Notes: generated by a model not told the origin, from the sequence alone. 63,444 nucleotides of DNA from 66-474 sp044464225 (GCA_044464225.1 JBIQLN010000019.1:1-63444), one strand, 5' to 3'. Shown: positions 35,117 to 44,160, counted from the stretch's first letter. Numbers and translations are program-made.

Positions 35117-36271
35117 ATGAAGCTCGCGATCTTCGGATTGACGATCAGTTCGTCATGGGGCAATGGCCACGCGACGCTGTGGCGCGGCATGTGCAAATCG
35201 CTGGGCCGGCTGGGCGTGGACGTGGTTTTCTTCGAACGCGACGTGCCGTATTACGCGCAGCAGCGCGATTGCGCGTCACCCGATGGCGCGACGCTGCTGT
35301 TGTACGACGACTGGCAATCCATCCGCCGCCGCGCGCGGCGCGAACTGCATGATGCGGATGCCGCGATCGTCACCTCGTATTGTCCGGATGCAGGTCCGGC
35401 CCACGCGGAAATCCTGGAAGCCGCGCGACCGCTGGGCGTGTTCTACGACCTGGACTCCCCGGTGACGATCGCGGCGGCACGCGACGGCAAGGCGCTGCCG
35501 TACATCGGCCCCCGGGGGCTGCGCGACTACGACGTGGTGCTGAGTTACGCCGGCGGTCCCACGCTGCACGCATTGCAGAAGATCCTGCATGCCCCCAATG
35601 CCCACCCGCTTTACGGCCACGTCGACCCGGCATTGCACCGCCCGGTCGCGCCGTCGCCCGCCTATCGTTCCGACCTGTGCTGGCTCGGCACCTATGCCGC
35701 CGACCGCCAGCGCGCGCTGGAAGCCTTGTTCGTGGATGCCGCGCGTGCGCGTCCACAGTCGCGATTCACACTGGCCGGCGCGCAGTACCCGGTGGACTTC
35801 CCGTGGCACGACAACATCTGGTTCATCCGGCACCTGCCGCCCTCGGAACACGCCGCCTTCCTGTGTTCGTCGCGGCTCGCGCTGAACGTGACCCGTGCCG
35901 CGATGGCGCGTGCAGGCTGGTGTCCGTCCGGACGATTGTTCGAAACGGCGGCCTGCGCCGTGCCGGTGGTCAGCGATGACTGGCCGGGACTGTCGGAATT
36001 CTATCGGCCCGGCAAGGAAATCCTGATTGCGCACGACACCGAAGACACGCTCGCGGCAATGGACATTTCCGACGCCGAACTGAAGCGTATCGGCGAAGCC
36101 GGGCGCGCACGCACGCTTTCCTCGCACACGTCGATGCATCGCGCACGCGAATTGCTGCGGTTGCTCGAAGACGCTTCGCTCCCTCTCGCCCCGGCGGCTG
36201 CATCGGAACGTTTCGCCCCGCGGGCGGGCGCTCCGTCCGGGGGTGAGGGAGTCGCGGCGGAGGTGCAATGA
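35117..36271 (+). CDS. CgeB-type glycosyltransferase
   Basis: 384 aa. Begins MKLAIFGLTISSSWGNGHATLWRG, with FYDLDSPVTIA near 114 and C-terminal donor-domain features (RLFETAACAVPVVSDDWPG near 272-290, KEILIAHDTEDTLAAM) of the CgeB/Glyco_trans_1_2 group. It should be a cytoplasmic GT-B retaining-type transferase building the glycoside of this locus. Three related genes lie in the minus arm (46197-49551). The last 32 residues or so are encoded by a palindromic repeat and look non-conserved. Donor and acceptor unknown. Confidence 0.88.
   Translation: MKLAIFGLTISSSWGNGHATLWRGMCKSLGRLGVDVVFFERDVPYYAQQRDCASPDGATLLLYDDWQSIRRRARRELHDADAAIVTSYCPDAGPAHAEILEAARPLGVFYDLDSPVTIAAARDGKALPYIGPRGLRDYDVVLSYAGGPTLHALQKILHAPNAHPLYGHVDPALHRPVAPSPAYRSDLCWLGTYAADRQRALEALFVDAARARPQSRFTLAGAQYPVDFPWHDNIWFIRHLPPSEHAAFLCSSRLALNVTRAAMARAGWCPSGRLFETAACAVPVVSDDWPGLSEFYRPGKEILIAHDTEDTLAAMDISDAELKRIGEAGRARTLSSHTSMHRARELLRLLEDASLPLAPAAASERFAPRAGAPSGGEGVAAEVQ
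36179..36251. repeat. Palindromic repeat forming the 3' end of the first CgeB-type gene
   Basis: CTCCCTCTCGCCCCGG at the left end is inverted as CCGGGGGTGAGGGAG at the right. It encodes the Pro/Ala/Gly-rich C-terminal tail. The class matches the repeat inside metH2. Confidence 0.65.
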
Positions 36272-37050
36272 TGTGGGGCATCATTCCCGCCGCAGGCCGG
36301 GGCAGCCGCATCCAGCCTCTGGCGTTTTCCAAGGAACTGCTGCCACTGGGCAAGACGCTGCGTGATCGGGCACTGCGGCCCTGCGCGGTCGCCGAATACC
36401 TGCTCGACCGAATGCTCGCGGGTGGCGCCGACAAGCTGTGCGTCGTGATCGGCGCCGGCAAATCCGACATCGTCGAATATTTCGGCGGCCAGTTCGGCGA
36501 TGCGCAACTCGCCTACGTGGTCCAGCCGTTGCCCAGCGGGCTGTGCGATGCGATCTTCCGCGCCGCACCCTTGCTCGGCGAACACGGGTGCGTGGCCGTC
36601 GGGCTTCCGGACACCGTGTGGTTTCCGGAAGACGGCCTGGCCGCATTGCCCGACGACGACTTGTCGTTCCTGCTGTTCCCGGTTTCGCGGCCGGAACATT
36701 TCGACGCGGTGCTGCTGGACGGCGAACGCGTGGTCGAAATCCGGGTCAAGCACGACGACCCCGGCACGCGCTGGATCTGGGGCGCGTTCAAGATGCCGGT
36801 GCGCGTATTCCGCGAATTGCACGCTTTGTGGCTGACCCGCGAGCCGCGCGACGAATACATCGGCACGCTGGTGAATGCCTATCTCGCCCAGGGCGGACGC
36901 GCGATTGGCATCAAGGCCGGCGAAACCTACATGGACGTCGGCACGCTCGATGGCTATCGCACCGCGATGCGCCTGCTCGCCCGGCCCCGTCCCGCGCGTA
37001 CCACTGCCGCCGCCGCACCCGACTTTTCCCCTGCCGGAGCCGTCCCATGA
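36268..37050 (+). CDS. Sugar nucleotidyltransferase
   Basis: 260 aa. N-terminal signature GIIPAAGRGSRIQPLAFSKE near 4-23, VVQPLPSGLCDAIFRA near 83-98, and acidic residues at VGLPDTVWFPE. It should form an NDP-sugar from a sugar 1-phosphate and NTP; base and sugar cannot be told, but the layout is closest to glucose-1-phosphate thymidylyl/uridylyltransferases. It overlaps the previous and the next genes by 4 bases each. Later GETYMDVGTLDGY marks the end of the catalytic domain. Confidence 0.92.
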   Translation: MMWGIIPAAGRGSRIQPLAFSKELLPLGKTLRDRALRPCAVAEYLLDRMLAGGADKLCVVIGAGKSDIVEYFGGQFGDAQLAYVVQPLPSGLCDAIFRAAPLLGEHGCVAVGLPDTVWFPEDGLAALPDDDLSFLLFPVSRPEHFDAVLLDGERVVEIRVKHDDPGTRWIWGAFKMPVRVFRELHALWLTREPRDEYIGTLVNAYLAQGGRAIGIKAGETYMDVGTLDGYRTAMRLLARPRPARTTAAAAPDFSPAGAVP

Positions 37051-37967
37051 TCGAAGCCGCGATGCTGTGGAACGAACCCAACAACAAATCGCACTGGGAC
37101 CCGGAAGTGGACCCCGACTGGTCGCGCTTCGCCGAAATGGCGATCCTCGCCGGCCGTGCGATCGGCAAGGTGAACCCATCGCTGACGCGCGTGCTGGGCG
37201 GCATCTCGCCCATCGATCCGCAATTCATCCGCGGGATGCAGGCGCGCGGCGTGCTCGACCACGTCGACGCGATCGCGGTGCATGGTTTTCCGCTGGACTG
37301 GAATCACTGGCAGATCGAACAGTGGCCCGAGAAGCTGGCCGAGGTGCAATCGGTGACGGCGCTGCCGGTCTGGATCAGCGAAGTCGGCGTGTCGAGTTTC
37401 GGGTCGGAAGACGTGCAGGCGTGGGGCCTCGATCGCACCGCCGAGCTGCTGGCGGGCCGCGCGCCCCGCATCCACTGGTACAGCCTCTACGACCTGCCGC
37501 GCGCGTGGGAAGCGACCACGCGCCACAAGGAAGCGGAGGGCTCGTCGTACTACCGCCATTTCCACATGGGCCTGTTGCGCGAGGACGGCACGCCGAAACC
37601 CGCGCTGGACCGGTTCGCGAAGCATGCGTCCGAACTCGGCCTCTGCCAGTGGTTCCATTTCCAGGATCATCGGCTGGACGAGGCGGTGCGATGGATGAAG
37701 CGGCTCGGGGTGCGCCATCTGCGCACCGGGCTGTCGTGGTCGGATGCGTTCCGGCCCGGCGCGCTGGACTGGTTCGAGCGCCAGATGGAAGCCCTCGCGG
37801 ATTTCGACGTGACGGTCACGTTCTGCTTCACGCCCGCGCACCTTGGCATCGTGCCGCACCACACCAGTGCGCCGCGCGAACCCGAACGCTATGCCGAATT
37901 CTGCGCGGACATGGTGGCGCGTTTTGCCCCGGTTTCGCAGCGCGCGAACGCGGCATGCGTGGCATGA
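37047..37967 (+). CDS. Clan GH-A glycosidase-like protein, apparently circularly permuted
   Basis: 306 aa. Residues 1-180 carry the second half of a (beta/alpha)8 glycosidase: acid/base Glu10 in MLWNEPNNK, VHGFP near 79, nucleophile Glu112 in VWISEVGVSSFG and HWYSLYDLPRAW. Residues 195-295 then look like the first half of such a barrel (HFQDHRLDEAVRWMKRLGV, LRTGLSW, FCFTPAHLGI, PERYAEFCADMVARF). So the halves appear in reverse order. It resembles proteins annotated beta-xylosidase. Role could be hydrolysis or transglycosylation of the locus product. No signal peptide. Overlaps neighbours. Confidence 0.75.
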   Translation: MIEAAMLWNEPNNKSHWDPEVDPDWSRFAEMAILAGRAIGKVNPSLTRVLGGISPIDPQFIRGMQARGVLDHVDAIAVHGFPLDWNHWQIEQWPEKLAEVQSVTALPVWISEVGVSSFGSEDVQAWGLDRTAELLAGRAPRIHWYSLYDLPRAWEATTRHKEAEGSSYYRHFHMGLLREDGTPKPALDRFAKHASELGLCQWFHFQDHRLDEAVRWMKRLGVRHLRTGLSWSDAFRPGALDWFERQMEALADFDVTVTFCFTPAHLGIVPHHTSAPREPERYAEFCADMVARFAPVSQRANAACVA

Positions 37968-37968
37968 C

Positions 37969-39183
37969 ATGAGCCGCGCGTTCGTGATCGTGCTGGATTC
38001 GCTGGGCGTGGGCGGCGCTCCCGACGCCGAACGCTACGGTGATGTCGGCGCCGATACGCTCGGCCACATTGCGCAACGCTGCGCGTCCGGCGATGCGGAT
38101 CGCGCGGGCGTGCGTCGGGGCGCCCTGCACACGCCGCACCTCGCCTCGCTCGGACTGGCCGAAGCGTGCCGGAGCGCCACGGGGCTCGCGCCCGACGGCA
38201 TCGACGCACAGGCGTGGCGCGCCGGCATGGCCGGTTGCGCGGCGGAAGTTTCCACGGGCAAGGACTCGCAAACCGGCCACTGGGAAATCGCCGGCATCGA
38301 AACGGACGAGGAGTGGGGCTATTTCCCGAAGTCCGAACCGTGCTTTCCGCCCGAGGTGATCGACGCACTTTGCGAGCGTGCGCAACTCCCCGGGGTGCTG
38401 GGGCAGCGGCATGCGTCCGGCACGCAGATCATCGCGGAACTCGGCGAGCAACACATGGATACGGGCAAACCGATCTGCTACACCTCCGCCGACAGCGTGT
38501 TCCAGATCGCCGCGCACGAAGACAAGTTCGGCCTCGAACGGCTGTACCAGGTGTGCCGGATCGCGCGCGGGCTGCTGGACCCCTTGCGGATCGGCCGGGT
38601 GATCGCGCGGCCCTTCGTCGGCCGCCATGCCGGCGATTTCCGGCGCACCACGCACCGGCGCGATTTCGGCGTACGGCCGCCGGCGGAAACCCTGCTGCGA
38701 CGCGCCATGCTGGCGGGCCGCGACGTGATATCGGTCGGCAAGATCGGCGACTTGTTCTGTCACGACGCCACCGGCGACGAGCGCAAGGGGGGCGGCAACG
38801 AACAGGTTTTCGATGACATGCTCGAGGGCGCGCAGGCGCTGGGCGACGGCGGATTGCTGTTCGCGAACTTCGTCGACTTCGATTCGCTGTACGGCCATCG
38901 CCGCGACGTGCCCGGATACGCGGCGGCGCTGGAGGCGTTCGACGCGCGGCTGCCCGAACTCCAGCACGAATTGCTGAAGGACGACATGGTGGTGATCACC
39001 GGCGACCACGGGTGCGATCCCACATGGCCCGGCAGCGACCACACCCGTGAATGCGTACCGGTGCTGGCGTTCGGCCCGGGCATCCGGCGCGGCCGATTGG
39101 GCCGCCGTTCGAGTTTTTGCGACATCGGCGCGAGCGTGGCTCGCCGGCTGGGACTGGAGGGCCAGCGCGGCATCGCCTTTTGA
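37969..39183 (+). CDS. deoB: Phosphopentomutase
   Basis: 404 aa alkaline-phosphatase-superfamily mutase interconverting ribose 1-phosphate and ribose 5-phosphate (and deoxyribose forms). Metal ligand DSLGVGGAPD near 10-19, catalytic STGKDSQTGHWE near 90-101, VGKIGDLF, FVDFDSLYGHR and GDHGCDPTWPGSDHTRE near 339-355 are all present, so it is probably active. It starts one base after the previous stop with no good ribosome site, suggesting translational coupling. Its place in a glycoside locus is odd; it may supply a pentose 1-phosphate for the nucleotidyltransferase. Confidence 0.95.
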   Translation: MSRAFVIVLDSLGVGGAPDAERYGDVGADTLGHIAQRCASGDADRAGVRRGALHTPHLASLGLAEACRSATGLAPDGIDAQAWRAGMAGCAAEVSTGKDSQTGHWEIAGIETDEEWGYFPKSEPCFPPEVIDALCERAQLPGVLGQRHASGTQIIAELGEQHMDTGKPICYTSADSVFQIAAHEDKFGLERLYQVCRIARGLLDPLRIGRVIARPFVGRHAGDFRRTTHRRDFGVRPPAETLLRRAMLAGRDVISVGKIGDLFCHDATGDERKGGGNEQVFDDMLEGAQALGDGGLLFANFVDFDSLYGHRRDVPGYAAALEAFDARLPELQHELLKDDMVVITGDHGCDPTWPGSDHTRECVPVLAFGPGIRRGRLGRRSSFCDIGASVARRLGLEGQRGIAF

Positions 39184-39347
39184 ATTCGACCGTCGCCGCC
39201 TGGCCGCAACCCTATGTCAGCAACTTGGTTCTTCACCATTCCGGGGCCGCCCGCGCTGTTTGCGCCAGGGCCCGGAATGGCCATGGGAATCGAGGCGCGG
39301 CCCGGCCCCGGAACGCGCGGCAGTGTGGGCGATGACGGGGCACACCC

Positions 39348-40139
39348 ATGATCCTGCGTGACCTCGCGCAAGGACGCGCGATCCGTGCGCCGGTCGCACT
39401 GGTGGTCGCGCATCCCGATGACGAAACACTGGGCGTCGGCGCGCGCATGGCATGCCTTCGCCAATGGATCCTGATCCACCTGACCGATGGCATGCCCGGG
39501 ACCCCGAGCGATCGGGACGCCAACGGTTCGGCGCTCCGCAGTCTTGCCGCGCAACGGATGCGCGAAATGGCCGCCGCGCTGGACGTGCTCGGCGCCAACC
39601 CGCAGCGCCGGATCGCCTACGGGCATCCGGACCAGGAATCGATCCTGCACCTGCCCGAAATCGTGACTGCACTGCGTCAAGATCTGGATGGCGTGGCGTT
39701 CGTGCTGACGCATGCCTACGAACACGGCCATCCCGATCACGACACGGCCGCGCTGGCCGTGCACCTCGCCTGTACGTCGCCGGCCGTACGGCGCAAGCGC
39801 GCCACGGTCATCGAGTTTCCCTCGTACCACCTCGGGGCGCACGGTGCGCGCTTCGGCGCGTTCTGGCGCGATCCCGAACGCCGGGAATGGATCGCGACGC
39901 TGGGTGTGCGCGAACGAGCGCGCAAGGCAAAGGCGCTTGAATGCTTCTGCAGCCAGCGGGACATGCTGCGCAACTTCCCCGTCGACGGCGAACGTTTCCG
40001 CCGCGCGCCCGGCTACGACTTCTCGGCGCCAGCGCCGCCCCCGGGCGCGTGGTACGACGCGCAGCACTGGCCGATCGACAGTCGCGCCTGGCTGCAGATC
40101 GCGCGGCACACCCTTATGCACTTGGAGCTGGCGGCATGA
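39348..40139 (+). CDS. PIG-L/LmbE family N-deacetylase
   Basis: 263 aa. Zinc site AHPDDE at 21-26 and HGHPDHD at 126-132, both complete. The family removes acetyl from GlcNAc in glycosides (MshB for GlcNAc-inositol, BshB for GlcNAc-malate, PIG-L in GPI). The co-located inositol-phosphate synthase and GT4 make an inositol glycoside a plausible substrate, by analogy. A 164-base gap precedes it, within which no gene is supported. Its stop overlaps the GT4 start. Confidence 0.93.
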   Translation: MILRDLAQGRAIRAPVALVVAHPDDETLGVGARMACLRQWILIHLTDGMPGTPSDRDANGSALRSLAAQRMREMAAALDVLGANPQRRIAYGHPDQESILHLPEIVTALRQDLDGVAFVLTHAYEHGHPDHDTAALAVHLACTSPAVRRKRATVIEFPSYHLGAHGARFGAFWRDPERREWIATLGVRERARKAKALECFCSQRDMLRNFPVDGERFRRAPGYDFSAPAPPPGAWYDAQHWPIDSRAWLQIARHTLMHLELAA

Positions 40140-41197
40140 ACATGCGCGTGCTGAGCGTGGCGTTTCCGTTCGCGCGCGTCAGCGCGGATCCCGTCGGCGG
40201 CGCGGAGCAGGTCCTGTCGCACCTCGACCGCCATCTCGTAGAGCAAGGCCACGACTCGGTGGTGATCGCGCCGGCGGGCTCGTCGGTGCGTGGCCGTCTG
40301 GTGACGTTGCCTGCACCCGCGGCGGAATGGAGCGAAGCCTCGTGTGCACGCCAACGCGCATGCACGCACCACGCAATCGAGCAAACCCTCGCGCAGGCGC
40401 GTTTCGACCTGGTGCACTGCCACGGCCTCGACTTCGCCGCGTATTTGCCGCCACCGGACCTGCCGCTGCTGGTGACGCTGCATCTTCCACTCGACTGGTA
40501 CGCGGATGGCGCCCTGCGCGCCCATCACCCGCACATGCATCTGCTGCCGGTCTCGAACGCGCAGTGCCGCAACGCGCCGCCCGGCCTTGACCTGTTGCCG
40601 CCGATCTTCAACGGCGTGCCCGACAACCTGATCGCGGGGCGCGCGCGCAAACGCGGGTTCGCCCTCGCCCTGGGACGGATCTGCCCGGAAAAGGGATTCG
40701 AAGATGCCGTACGCGCCACGCAACGGGCAGGCATCGAACTGCGCATTGCCGGGGAACTGTTCCCCTGGCCCACGCACGTGCGCTACTTCAACGAGGTGCT
40801 GGCGCCGCTGCTTGGCGAGCATCATCGCCTGATCGGCCCGATCCACGGCATCCGCAAGCAGTGGTGGCTGGCGCACGCGCGATGCGTGTTGATCACCAGC
40901 CGTGTACACGAAACATCCTCGCTCGCGGCAATGGAAGCCCTGGCGGCCGGCACGCCGGTCATCGCCTACCGCCGTGGCGCGATGCCGGAACTGATCGAGC
41001 ACGGCGTCACCGGGTTCCTGGTCGACGACGTGGAGGGCATGGCGGAGGCGCTGTGCCGCGTCGGCGCGATCGATCCGGCGGCCTGCCTTCGCACCGCACG
41101 CGAACGCTTCCGGCTCGCCGACATGCTGCATGCCTACCTCGCCTTGTACGCGAGGCTGGTCGCGGAGTGGCACGCCGCGGCAAGGGCCTGCGCATGA
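40136..41197 (+). CDS. GT4 family glycosyltransferase
   Basis: 353 aa GT-B enzyme. N-terminal acceptor domain with PVGGAEQVLSHLDRHL near 20-35; donor domain with ALGRICPEKGFEDAV near 179-193, RVHETSSLAAMEALAAGTPVIAYRRGAMPELI (in parts) near 255-285 and GVTGFLVDD. The E-x7-E type motif fits retaining GT4 enzymes such as MshA/BshA. Overlaps both the PIG-L gene and the acyltransferase gene by 4 bases, a PIG-L/GT4/acyltransferase trio. Donor likely a UDP-sugar. Confidence 0.92.
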   Translation: MNMRVLSVAFPFARVSADPVGGAEQVLSHLDRHLVEQGHDSVVIAPAGSSVRGRLVTLPAPAAEWSEASCARQRACTHHAIEQTLAQARFDLVHCHGLDFAAYLPPPDLPLLVTLHLPLDWYADGALRAHHPHMHLLPVSNAQCRNAPPGLDLLPPIFNGVPDNLIAGRARKRGFALALGRICPEKGFEDAVRATQRAGIELRIAGELFPWPTHVRYFNEVLAPLLGEHHRLIGPIHGIRKQWWLAHARCVLITSRVHETSSLAAMEALAAGTPVIAYRRGAMPELIEHGVTGFLVDDVEGMAEALCRVGAIDPAACLRTARERFRLADMLHAYLALYARLVAEWHAAARACA

Positions 41198-42240
41198 TCA
41201 CCGCCTCGCCCGAAGTCGGTACTGCGCAGCGCGCGCGTCAGGCGCCCGGGGCACGCGTCGCCATTCTTCCGGATATCGATGCCATGCGCGAGCGCCAGGC
41301 GCAGTGGTTCGCGTTGTGGCGCAACGTCCCGGACGCAACGCCCTTCCAGTCGCCGCCGTGGCTGCTGTGTTGGGCGGAGCACTATGCGCGCGGACGCAGT
41401 GGTGCCGTGGTCGTGGAGGATGGCGACGAACTGCTGGCGATGCTGCCATATTTTCTCTGGCAGGAGACGCTGTGGCTGGCGGGGACGGGAACCAGCGACT
41501 ACGGGGACGTCCTGGTCGCACCGCGCGCCGCCCGCCTGGTGGACGTACTGCTGGATGCGCTCGTCGTGGTCGCGCAGGAGAACGGATGCGGCCGGGTCGA
41601 CCTCCGGCAATTGCGACCCGAATCGGCGCTGCTTGCGGCGCCGGCGCCGCGTGGATGGCGCAGCGAAACCACGCCGGGCGAACCCTGCATGTCGATGCCG
41701 CTGCACGGCGAAGCGGGATTCGGCGCGGTATCGAAGCGCTGGCGGCGCAACGCGGCCTACGCGCGCCGCGCACTCGGACGAACCGGAACATGGGTATTGC
41801 AGCGCGTGCCGGCGGACGAATCGAGCCACGCCGCGGATGTGCTGCTGTGCCTGCACGAGCGTCGCTGGAGCGCGCGTGGTGAACCGCAGGGCGTGTTCGC
41901 CGACAGGCTGCTGCGGGGTTTCGTGCACGACGTGATCCCGCGCCTCGGCGGCGCCGGCCTCCTGCGGATGCACGCGCTGAAGCTCGATCATCGCCCGCTC
42001 GCCGCGACTTTCGCGATGCACGCGCCGGGCGCGACGCACATCTACCTGACCGGCTTCGATCCGGCGGCGTCCCGGCACAGCCCGGGACTGCTTTCGGTCA
42101 TGGCGGCCATCGGCACCGCCGCCGCCGAAGGCGACCATACCGTGCACTTCCTGCGCGGTCGCGAGCGTTACAAAGGCCATCTCGGCGCGATCGAGTGCAC
42201 GACCTGGCGACGCCTGCTGCGCCGCGGAGCGCCGCACTGA
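41194..42240 (+). CDS. BioF2/CelD-like GNAT acyltransferase
   Basis: 348 aa with the Acetyltransf_6 layout: TPFQSPPWLLCWAEHY near 43-58, MSMPL, KRWRRNAAYARRAL near 187-200 and late HFLRGRERYKGHLGA near 315-329. Proteins of this type add acyl groups to sugars in exopolysaccharide or to amines. In this locus it could acylate the amine freed by the PIG-L deacetylase; that is inference. It overlaps the GT4 gene and its stop is directly followed by the transporter start. Confidence 0.86.
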   Translation: MITASPEVGTAQRARQAPGARVAILPDIDAMRERQAQWFALWRNVPDATPFQSPPWLLCWAEHYARGRSGAVVVEDGDELLAMLPYFLWQETLWLAGTGTSDYGDVLVAPRAARLVDVLLDALVVVAQENGCGRVDLRQLRPESALLAAPAPRGWRSETTPGEPCMSMPLHGEAGFGAVSKRWRRNAAYARRALGRTGTWVLQRVPADESSHAADVLLCLHERRWSARGEPQGVFADRLLRGFVHDVIPRLGGAGLLRMHALKLDHRPLAATFAMHAPGATHIYLTGFDPAASRHSPGLLSVMAAIGTAAAEGDHTVHFLRGRERYKGHLGAIECTTWRRLLRRGAPH

Positions 42241-44160
42241 ATGGACCTGGTCGCGCTGCTGCTGGGGCGTCGGCTCGCCAATCGGGAATCGGCCGCGCGC
42301 AAGATCGGCGCGCTCGAAGGTGTACCCGCGATGGGCCTGGATGCACTGGCGTCCGTCGCCTACGGTCCGGAAGCCGCGCTGCTTCTCCTGATGCCGCTGG
42401 GCGCGGCGGCGCCTGCCACGGCCGGCTGGCTGCTGCTGCCGATCATCGTCCTCCTGGGCCTGCTGTGCCTGTCATATTGGCAGACGATCGAAGCGTATCG
42501 CGAGCGCGGCGGCGCCTACGTGGTGGCGCGCGAAAACCTGGGCGTGACGGCGGGGCTGGTCGCGGCCAGTGCGTTGATGATCGACTACATCCTGAACGTC
42601 GCGGTGGGTATTTCCGCAGGCGTGGCCGCGCTGGTGTCGGTGCTTCCGCGGCTGCACGCGCACACGCTGGCGATTTGCCTCGGCGTACTGGCGTTGCTGA
42701 CACTGTTGAACCTGCGCGGCACCCTGGATTCCGGTCGCGCGCTGGCAGCGCCTGCCTATCTTTTCCTGGCCTGTTTCGGGGGACTCTTCGCATTGGGCCT
42801 GGCACGCGCCGCACTGGCGCACGGCCACCCGCACCCGGTGCAGCCGCCGGCGCCACTGGCAATGGCGGCATCGGGCGGCGGATTGTGGTTGCTGCTGCGC
42901 GCGTTCGCCAGCGGTTGCACCGCAATGACGGGTGTGGAGGCGGTCAGCAACGGCATGAGCGCGTTCCGCGATCCCACGCCCCGCCACGGGCATCGCACGC
43001 TCGGCATCGTCGTGCTGGCGCTCGGATCGATGCTGGCTTGCCTCGCGTGGCTGGTGCCGGCGTTCCGCATCGGCGCGATGCCGCAGGCGCGGCCCGGTTA
43101 CCGCTCGGTGCTCGCCCAGCTGGCGGGCGCGATTGTCGGCGAAGGCACGTTCTATTACCTCGCGATGGCATCGTTGCTCGCAGTGCTGGTGCTGTCGGCC
43201 AATACCAGTTTCACCGCGTTCCCGAGACTGTGCCGGAACCTCGCGCAGGACGGCTATCTTCCGGAAGGTTTCGCGATCGCGGGGCGCCGGCTGGTGTATT
43301 CAGTCGGCCTGCTGTGCCTTGCCGGCTGCGCGGGCGCGCTGCTGGTGGCGTTCGAGGGCATCACGAACCGGTTGATACCTTTGTTCGCGATCGGGGCGTT
43401 CACGGGTTTCGTGCTGTCGCAGTTCGGGATGGCGGCGCATTGGCTACGCACATGGCGCGGACGCGATGGCAGGCGCGGTGCGCACGTGGCGCGGCTGGCC
43501 TTCAACGCGATCGGTGGCGTGGTGACCGCGGCAGCCCTGCTGGTCATGGTGGTGGCGAAATTCCGCGAAGGTGCGTGGATCACGCTGTTCCTGATGGCCA
43601 TCGGCTACGTGATGCTGCATCGCATCCGCGGCTACTACGACAGGCTGCATCGGCTTGAAGGCGATGCATCGCCGCTGCGGCTGCACGGTGCCGCAGGCAC
43701 GGTGTCCATCGTGGTGATCGAACGCTGGAACCGCCCCGCGCGTGATGCCCTGGATTTCGCGATGGACATTTCCGAGCAGGTCGTCGCATTGCATCTCGCA
43801 CGCCTGAGCGGCCCGGAGCAGAAGGAACCACCCGACCTCCGCCGGCGCTGGCAGGCCAACGTGGAAGCGCCGCTGCAGGCCGAAGGGCGCACGCCGCCGC
43901 GACTTCGGGTCTCGGAAGCCCGCTATCGCCGATTGCACCATCCCGTCCTGGAACTCGTCGGCGAACTCCGGCACGAATGGCCCGGGTACCACATTGCGGT
44001 CGTGCTGCCCGAGCGGGTCAAGCAAGGCTGGCTGCAGCAGTTGATGCACACGCACCGCTCACACGCGCTTCTGCGACACTTGGCAAAGGCGTGCGTGCCA
44101 CGCCTCGTGCTCGTTACGCTGCCCTGGTCACTGACGGCCGGAGACCGACACCCATGCTGA
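42241..44160 (+). CDS. APC superfamily permease with cytosolic C-terminal domain
   Basis: 639 aa. About 12 membrane helices in the first 450 residues with APC-type tracts (MGLDALASVAYGPEAAL near 31-47, TGVEAVSNGM, ANTSFTAFPRLCRNLAQDG), then a 180-residue cytosolic part resembling the universal-stress-like tail of KimA/amino-acid transporters (SIVVIERWNRPARDALDFA). It probably imports an amino acid or K+, or exports a product. Begins on the base after the acyltransferase stop. Its 3' end overlaps the CorA/ZntB-like gene by 7 bases. Confidence 0.9.
   Translation: MDLVALLLGRRLANRESAARKIGALEGVPAMGLDALASVAYGPEAALLLLMPLGAAAPATAGWLLLPIIVLLGLLCLSYWQTIEAYRERGGAYVVARENLGVTAGLVAASALMIDYILNVAVGISAGVAALVSVLPRLHAHTLAICLGVLALLTLLNLRGTLDSGRALAAPAYLFLACFGGLFALGLARAALAHGHPHPVQPPAPLAMAASGGGLWLLLRAFASGCTAMTGVEAVSNGMSAFRDPTPRHGHRTLGIVVLALGSMLACLAWLVPAFRIGAMPQARPGYRSVLAQLAGAIVGEGTFYYLAMASLLAVLVLSANTSFTAFPRLCRNLAQDGYLPEGFAIAGRRLVYSVGLLCLAGCAGALLVAFEGITNRLIPLFAIGAFTGFVLSQFGMAAHWLRTWRGRDGRRGAHVARLAFNAIGGVVTAAALLVMVVAKFREGAWITLFLMAIGYVMLHRIRGYYDRLHRLEGDASPLRLHGAAGTVSIVVIERWNRPARDALDFAMDISEQVVALHLARLSGPEQKEPPDLRRRWQANVEAPLQAEGRTPPRLRVSEARYRRLHHPVLELVGELRHEWPGYHIAVVLPERVKQGWLQQLMHTHRSHALLRHLAKACVPRLVLVTLPWSLTAGDRHPC

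Noticed and set aside
39184..39347. Remnant gene between deoB and the PIG-L gene
   Set aside because: No conserved motif in any frame; only 164 bases and high GC.
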